Positions 58,480-64,000 of a DNA stretch of 64,000 bases are shown piece by piece. Origin of the DNA: Anaeramoeba ignava (taxonomy: Eukaryota; Metamonada; Anaeramoebidae); contig JAPDFW010000015.1 of assembly GCA_028826165.1 (NCBI GenBank), forward strand, positions 1-64,000, written 5' to 3'. How positions within the stretch are numbered: position 1 is the first letter of the stretch; each line of letters begins with the position of its first letter. A program made the position numbers and the translations under genes. A model generated the notes under the pieces. That model saw only the letters and a program-made list of their open reading frames with translations, was not told the DNA's origin and searched no databases.

Positions 58480-60324
58480 ATGTCTTCAAAAAAATCAAAT
58501 AAGAAAGAAAAAACAAAACCAAGACATAAAAGTAGAAACAAATCAAAAAATCAAATTAAAATTCAAAATCAAAATCAAAATCAAAATCAAAATCAAAATC
58601 AAAATCAAAATCAAAATCAAAATCAAATCCAAAATCAAATCATTTCAATAAATCAATTAATTCAAAATCATCAATTTATTCAACAAAATGATAAAAATGA
58701 AATGACCCAAAACGAATCCACTTTGAAACTATTACAAGATTTCTCAGATTTTCTGAAACAAAATGAAAACCCAGATTTTTCCATTTTAATTGAATCGAAA
58801 AAATATTTATTTGAATATAAAGTCCACAAATCAATTTTATCAGCAAGAAGTCCGTTTTTGAAAGATTGCATTGAAAAAAACGAATCCCAAATTCGTTTTG
58901 AGGAAGTTGATAAGAAAGTTATTGAAACGATTTTAAAATATATATATTTGGCTGATATTTCTTTTCCAAACGAGATTGATTTGAGAAAACTTTTGCAAAT
59001 TTCGGAAGTATTTCAACTTGAGTTTTTATCAAAAATTATCACCAAAAAAATTAATGGGGAAGAAATTGAAATGGATGAAAGAGATCAAGAAATAAATCAA
59101 TTAAAATTGGAAATTGGAAAATTAAAAACGGTTGTTTCAAGAAGAAAAACTTCGGTCCATCAATTAAGAAAGGAACTGGAGGAAGCAAATCAAACAGTGG
59201 AAAAGCAAAAGAAAAAAATTGAGAGGAAAAACAAAGAAATCGAAAAAGCAAATTCGGAAGTTGAAAAGAGAAACAAAGAACTCAGAAAAAGGAAGAACTC
59301 AGAAAATTCAAACAGAGAAGAGTTGATCTCTCAAATCTCTAATAAGGATGACAAAATTGATCAACTTTCCAGAGATATTTTCAGTTTACAAAATCAAAAT
59401 TTCAATCAAAATTCAAATTTGGATTATCTAAACAAGATGAATTCAAGCTTAACACAACAACTAAACGAAACAAAATATAAACTAAACCAAATTAACACAG
59501 AAAATAAAAGACTGTCTAAAGAGCTTAGAAAGTGGGTAAATAAGGAATATAAAAAACCAGAAATCGAGCAATATTGGAATGATCACTTCAAAAATAAAGT
59601 GGAATTTCTTGAAATAAAAGAAAAACAAATACAACATGACTGGGAAAAGGGACTCAAAAAAATTCATCAAGAAATGAAAAAAATCAAAAGAGACAATTGG
59701 ATAAAAGACATTGAGCAAGTCCAGAAAACAATCTCGGGAATAAAGCCAAATCAAGATTTCTATATACTTTATAATATTTTCATTAATTCAGCAAGTATTC
59801 AAGATTTTAATCATGCTATTAATTTAAAAGAATGGATGAATGACGATGTATTTTTGTCCCAAATGAGTCTGGGATTTTCAGCAAAAAGAGATGGATTCTC
59901 TTCTCAAAATTGGCATAACGCAGTTGATGGGAAAGGAAAAACATTGGTTATTATCAAAACAAAAGATAATTTTATTTTTGGAGGTTTTACTCAAGTTGGT
60001 TTTAATGCAAATACAACAGCTTATGTTAATGATCCAAATGCATTTATTTTTTCACTAAGAGATGGCCAAGGAACTAATAGAAACCCTGAGAAATTCGCAA
60101 TTCATCAAGCCCAAAATGCCATTTATACAAACCAAAATTATGGTCCAACTTTTGGAGGTCATGATTTTTATTTGGATGCCACTTTACAGCCTGGTTATTC
60201 AAATTTTGGTCATTCTTATAATTTACCTAATGGAATTACTCAAGGAACAACTCAAGCTCAAAGTTATTTAGCTGGTTCTTATAATTCATGGCAGATTGAG
60301 GAAGTTGAGACTTATTTCATTTAA
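58480..60324 (+). CDS. BTB - coiled coil - TLDc domain protein
   Basis: 614 residues in one exon. Residues 1-55 are basic, then an in-frame QN repeat. A BTB/POZ domain (about 85-190: PDFSILIESKKYLFEYKVHK, then ILSARSPFL) follows. A long charged coiled coil comes next (about 195-420; rich in RKN.E, QL..E heptads). A TLDc domain (about 440-614) has SAKRDGFSSQNWHN, DGKGKTLVIIKTKDNFIFGG, DPNAFIFSLRD, YGPTFGGHDFYLD, QSYLAGSYNSW and the terminal EEVETYF. TLDc proteins include oxidation-resistance (OXR1-like) and V-ATPase-associated factors. BTB domains bind CUL3 ligases or dimerise. The combination suggests a CUL3 adaptor, which is inference. Base composition is a little richer in G/C than its neighbours. 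No introns. Confidence 0.9.
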   Translation: MSSKKSNKKEKTKPRHKSRNKSKNQIKIQNQNQNQNQNQNQNQNQNQNQIQNQIISINQLIQNHQFIQQNDKNEMTQNESTLKLLQDFSDFLKQNENPDFSILIESKKYLFEYKVHKSILSARSPFLKDCIEKNESQIRFEEVDKKVIETILKYIYLADISFPNEIDLRKLLQISEVFQLEFLSKIITKKINGEEIEMDERDQEINQLKLEIGKLKTVVSRRKTSVHQLRKELEEANQTVEKQKKKIERKNKEIEKANSEVEKRNKELRKRKNSENSNREELISQISNKDDKIDQLSRDIFSLQNQNFNQNSNLDYLNKMNSSLTQQLNETKYKLNQINTENKRLSKELRKWVNKEYKKPEIEQYWNDHFKNKVEFLEIKEKQIQHDWEKGLKKIHQEMKKIKRDNWIKDIEQVQKTISGIKPNQDFYILYNIFINSASIQDFNHAINLKEWMNDDVFLSQMSLGFSAKRDGFSSQNWHNAVDGKGKTLVIIKTKDNFIFGGFTQVGFNANTTAYVNDPNAFIFSLRDGQGTNRNPEKFAIHQAQNAIYTNQNYGPTFGGHDFYLDATLQPGYSNFGHSYNLPNGITQGTTQAQSYLAGSYNSWQIEEVETYFI

Positions 60325-60486
60325 ATTTGAAAAAAATAAATCAAATTTCCTTTTTTTTAAAAACAATTTAATAAACCATTTAAAAATAATTTTAAAATAA
60401 TTAATTAATTTTAAAAATAATTTTAAGATAATTAATCAATCAATAAAATCAATTAATTAATCAATCAATTAATCAATTAATCAATT

Positions 60487-60525
<39 letters not shown>

Positions 60526-60526
60526 T

Positions 60527-60561
<35 letters not shown>

Positions 60562-62221
60562 TAATCAATCAATTGTAATCAATTTAACCACCACCAATAA
60601 TCAATAATTAATCAATCAATCAATCAATCAACCAATAAATTAATTGTCAATCAATTGGTTCATTGTCAATACTAATAATTGGTAATTACCACCGGTAATT
60701 GGTAATTGGTACTCCAAATCAATCAATAAATTGGTAAATTACAAATTACAAAAGTAATTGTAAAATAAATCAATTAAAATAATTACAAGCCAAATTACCA
60801 ATAATCAATTACAAAAAAACAATTTCAATTGTAAATTGTCCAATCACTAATAATTAAATAATTAATTACCAATTACCAATCAACATTCGGTTGTCAATAA
60901 ATGGTATTACTAATTTAATTACCAATTGTAATTAATTAATAATCATTAATTGTCAATTATCAATAATCGGTAATTGTCAATAATCACCACCAATAATTAC
61001 AATTGTCAATAATTAATCAATTATTTGTCCAATTATCATAATACTATTGTCAACCACCATTACGGTAATACCAATCAATTTAATTCAATTGGTAATACCA
61101 ATTACTATATCAATTGTCAATTACCAATTGTCATTCACCAATAATTTCAATTAGTAATTACCAATTGTCAATTAAATTTGTCACCAATTGTCAATAATTG
61201 TCAAATTACCAATTGTCCATTAATCGGTAATTATCCAAATTACCAATTACTAATTAAATAAAAAATTGATAAATTAATTGTCAATACCGGGCATTAATAA
61301 TTACCAATAATTACCATTTAAAATTCCAAATACCAAATTGTACTAACAATACAATACAATTACCAATGTCAATAAATCAATAACAATTGTACAAATTAAA
61401 ATTACCAAATTACCAAAATAATAAATTACCAATACCAATCCCAATTACCAAATTAATTAACAATTACAATTACCAATTATTAATCAATTAATAATCACCC
61501 AATTACCAATTACCAATTACCAATTAATAATTACCAATAATGTCAATTACTAAATTGTCAATAATCACCAATTACCAATTACCAATTAATCAATACCATT
61601 AATAATTACCAATAATTCAATCAATTAATTATTACCAATCAATTACCAATAATACCATTAATTACGGTAATTCAATTACCAATTAATAATTACCAATTAC
61701 CAATCAGTAATTGGTAATAACTAATAATTACCAAGTAATAATTACCATCGGTAATTATCGGTAATTACTAATCAATACAATTTACCAACCTGTCAATTCA
61801 TCAATACCACCAATAAAAATTACCAATTAAATTACAATTTGTCAATAAATTATTGTCAATTACTAATTGTCGGTAATTCAATCAATCAATTGTCAATCAA
61901 TTCAATTGTCAATCAATCAATCACCAACCAATCAATCAATTAATAATCAATTAATCAATTAATAATCAATCAATCAATCAATCAATCAATAATCAATCAA
62001 TATTAATCAATCAATCAATCAATAAATCAATAAATCAATCAAATCAATCATCAATCATCAATCAATCAATTAATCAATTAATAAATTAAATTTCAAATTA
62101 AATTATTAATAAAATATTTTATCAATTTTATTAAATTGTTGGGAATAATTTTAGATTATTTGGATAAAAAAAATTGGTAAAATATATAAAATAAAATGAA
62201 TTGTAAATTTAATTATTTAAT
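60325..62221. repeat. Spacer with AATCAATC satellite and ACCAATTACCAATTGTC centre
   Basis: 1.9 kb without a gene. Outer parts (60430-60570 and 61900-62080) are AATC tetranucleotide arrays. The centre (60570-61900) is an irregular mixture of ACCAATT, GTCAATT, AATAATT and GGTAATT units rich in inverted ATTGGTAATTACCAAT-like palindromes. 62095-62215 carries a diverged copy of the 145-bp repeat seen at 41600-42010. No ORF of interest. Confidence 0.82.
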
Positions 62222-62223
62222 AT

Positions 62224-62271
<48 letters not shown>

Positions 62272-62412
62272 TTTTTTCTTTCTTTCTTTCTTTCTTTCTT
62301 TTCTTTCTTTCTTTCTTTCTTTCTTTTTTTTCTTTCTTTTCTTTTTCTTTTCTTTCTTTTCTTTCTTTCTTTTTTTTCTTTCTTTCTTTCTTTCTTTTCT
62401 TTCTTTTTTCTT
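62222..62412. repeat. (CTTT)n polypyrimidine tract
   Basis: About 190 bp of CTTT/CTTTTT repeats with no purine on the plus strand. It lies directly behind the stop of the minus-strand BTB gene. Mirror-repeat tracts like this can form triplex DNA and may be length-variable. Confidence 0.9.
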
Positions 62413-62416
62413 TTAA

Positions 62417-62860
62417 TTAATTGAAAAAAATATTTTTAAAATAATCAAAATCAAGTAATAATTCTCCAATTAATGATTTTGGATTTAATTGATAATAATC
62501 TTTTATATCAACATATTCTTCAAGATTTTCTTTTGTTATTTTTGTTTCTTCTTCAAATTCATCATGATAAAGGAAATAAATAAATTGGTTTATTGCTTCA
62601 AATGATTTTCTTGAATAATCATGAACTTGATTTGATTGATCTTGAACATTTAATTGAAACATTCCTTTAAATAATTCACTTCTTAATATTAATATTAATT
62701 TATGAACTTTAATTTCTTTTTTTTCTTCAATAATTATTTTAAAATCTTTTGTTTCATTTTGTTGATATAATTTTGATAAATCTTTTATTATTCCTTTTCT
62801 TCCTTTTTTTGTTTCAATCCAATTTGATTCAATTCCAATTTGTTCAAAAATATCTTTCAT
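62417..62860 (-). CDS. BTB-domain segment, probably the 3' part of the ankyrin-BTB gene
   Basis: 147 residues from an internal Met. It contains a BTB fold (TKDFKIIIEEKKEIKVHKLI, LRSELFKGMFQ, SFEAINQFIYFLYHDEF, LEEYVDIKDYYQL) and ends with a stop at 62417. The frame is open upstream of this Met only in another phase. Two frame changes, both at five-A runs in the 62861-62935 Lys/Glu-rich linker, separate it from the upstream ankyrin ORF. Either it is the C-terminal BTB of one ankyrin-BTB-BTB protein interrupted by indels, or a separate small gene. I favour the first. Confidence 0.65.
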   Translation of the reverse strand: MKDIFEQIGIESNWIETKKGRKGIIKDLSKLYQQNETKDFKIIIEEKKEIKVHKLILILRSELFKGMFQLNVQDQSNQVHDYSRKSFEAINQFIYFLYHDEFEEETKITKENLEEYVDIKDYYQLNPKSLIGELLLDFDYFKNIFFN

Positions 62861-62930
62861 TAATTCATTTTCTTGTTCTTCAAATTCATTTTCTTTTTCA
62901 ATTTTGTTTTTCTTAAATTTTCAAATTCTT

Positions 62931-64000
62931 TTATTTTTCATCTTGTTTTGATTCTTTAATTTTTTTCATTTGATTTTGATAATTGATTAAATTTTGAAAT
63001 CTTTGAATAAAATAATCAAAATTAGTAAATCCAGTATAAAGAAAATTTAAAGCTAATTGAACATCTCTTTTTGGTTTTCTATTGCAAATATTGATAAATT
63101 TTTGTAAAATTAATTTATCATTATCAAATCTTGTTAATAAAATTATTTTATGAACTTTAAATTTGAAATAATCATTTGTTTTAATTTCTAAATCTGTAAA
63201 TTTTTCATTTTCATTTTCATTTTGACTTGATTTTAAAAAATTATTTAAATCTTCATTAATTGAATAAATTTTTGGAAATAAATTAATTATTTCTTCATTG
63301 ATTTGATCATATTTTAAATCAAAAATATTTCCCTCATTCATCATTAATAACTTGATTAATTGAATATTCTGATATTCACAAGCAATATGTAAAGCTGTTT
63401 GATTATAATTTGTTTTTGAATTAATATCAATTCCTGATGAAATTAAATATTTAATAATTTCAAGTGAAATATTTTGATTTTTACAAGCATAATGTAAAGC
63501 TGTTTCATTTGTTTTTGAATTAATATCAATTCCTGATGAAATTAAATATTTAATAATTTCAAGTGAAATATTTTCATTTTTACAAGCATAATGTAAAGCT
63601 GTTTGATTAGAATCTTTTGTTTTTGAATTAATATCAATTCCTGATAAAATTAAATATTTAATAATTTCAAGTGAAATATTTTCATTTTCACAAGCATAAT
63701 GTAAAGCTGTTTGATTATATTTTGTTTTTGAATTAATATCAATTCTTGATGAAATTAAATATTTAATAATTTCAAGTGAAATATTTTTATTTTCACAAGC
63801 ATAATGTAAAGCTGTTTTATTTTGATTTGTTTTTGAATTAATATCAATTCCTGATAAAATTAAATATTTAATAATTTCAAGTGAAATATTTGATTTTCTT
63901 TCATATTTTGTTTTTGAATTAATATCAATTCTTGATAAAATTAAATATTTAATAATTTCAAGTGAAATATTTGGATTGAAACAAGCAATATGCAAAGCTG
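62931..64000 (-). CDS. Ankyrin-repeat/BTB protein, 5' end outside the window
   Basis: At least 354 residues. About seven ankyrin repeats of about 34 residues share the pattern TALHYACENxNISLEIIKYLI, with SSGIDINSKT between them. They are very homogeneous at DNA level, as if recently duplicated. One repeat (RKSNISLEIIKY, about 63880-63910) has lost its TALHYAC half. A BTB-like segment follows (FTDLEIKTNDYFKFKVHKII, ALNFLYTGF), with a Lys/Gln-rich end at 62931. Ankyrin repeats mediate protein binding, and BTB suggests a CUL3 adaptor or oligomeriser. The N-terminus lies beyond the window. See the adjoining BTB segment for the likely continuation. Confidence 0.8.
   Translation of the reverse strand, partial: ALHIACFNPNISLEIIKYLILSRIDINSKTKYERKSNISLEIIKYLILSGIDINSKTNQNKTALHYACENKNISLEIIKYLISSRIDINSKTKYNQTALHYACENENISLEIIKYLILSGIDINSKTKDSNQTALHYACKNENISLEIIKYLISSGIDINSKTNETALHYACKNQNISLEIIKYLISSGIDINSKTNYNQTALHIACEYQNIQLIKLLMMNEGNIFDLKYDQINEEIINLFPKIYSINEDLNNFLKSSQNENENEKFTDLEIKTNDYFKFKVHKIILLTRFDNDKLILQKFINICNRKPKRDVQLALNFLYTGFTNFDYFIQRFQNLINYQNQMKKIKESKQDEK

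Noticed and set aside
62196-62420. Ser/Phe/Leu-rich plus-strand ORF
   Set aside because: Translation of the CTTT tract.

Overview
Eukaryotic, extremely AT-rich genomic DNA from a protist with an amoeba-like gene repertoire. Several features point this way: GT-AG spliceosomal introns of mostly 50-200 nt, Asn/Gln-rich low-complexity tracts, an MCM4 helicase gene, a CENP-L kinetochore gene, a Rab GTPase with a CC prenylation tail, BTB-TLDc and ankyrin-BTB proteins, and a large family of Dictyostelium-cAMP-receptor-like (class E) GPCRs. TAA, TAG and TGA all act as stops, so the code looks standard. The mix of BTB/TLDc proteins and cAMP-receptor-like receptors fits Anaeramoeba (Metamonada) best in my judgement. 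A dictyostelid relative is the alternative. I have run no database search.

Layout. 1-5711 (minus): MCM4, cut by the window edge. Its Walker A motif is interrupted by a 394-residue intein, and its extein frame is broken at about six places. 5967-7502 (plus): a single-exon CENP-L homologue, divergent from MCM4. 7619-9131 (minus): a four-exon Rab5/Rab22-like GTPase. 9536-58347 (plus): 25 consecutive head-to-tail paralogues of one 7TM receptor (called R1-R25 here), plus orphan exons and exon relics. 58480-60324 (plus): a BTB-coiled coil-TLDc protein. 60325-62416: a satellite-like spacer. 62417-64000 (minus): an ankyrin-repeat/BTB gene, open at the window edge and probably one gene split by two frame breaks.

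The receptor array. Every copy has the same four-exon design. Exon 1 (413-428 nt, phase 2) carries TM1-TM4 and ends inside a Trp codon. Exon 2 is always exactly 31 nt and encodes ten residues starting with an invariant Cys (extracellular loop 2). Exon 3 (195-210 nt) carries TM5-TM6. Exon 4 (228-369 nt) carries TM7, with a SQGFWDFW...FDPEMR-type motif, and a variable cytoplasmic tail with a Cys cluster. Nineteen copies read through when spliced this way. R9 and R21 look like true pseudogenes. R13, R15, R17 and R22 each have one indel in or beside a homopolymer or short repeat, which could be decay or sequencing error. Introns and some spacers are filled with simple-sequence repeats that differ from copy to copy, while splice borders and exons stay constant. 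Neighbours resemble each other most (R5-R11 and R14-R22 form two blocks), which points to repeated local tandem duplication with independent repeat expansion inside introns.

Regulation. Nearly every start codon in the window, including the unrelated Rab gene, is preceded within about 20-150 bp by one or more TTTTTCATT units, a candidate core-promoter/initiator signal. No tRNA, rRNA, transposase or CRISPR array was seen.
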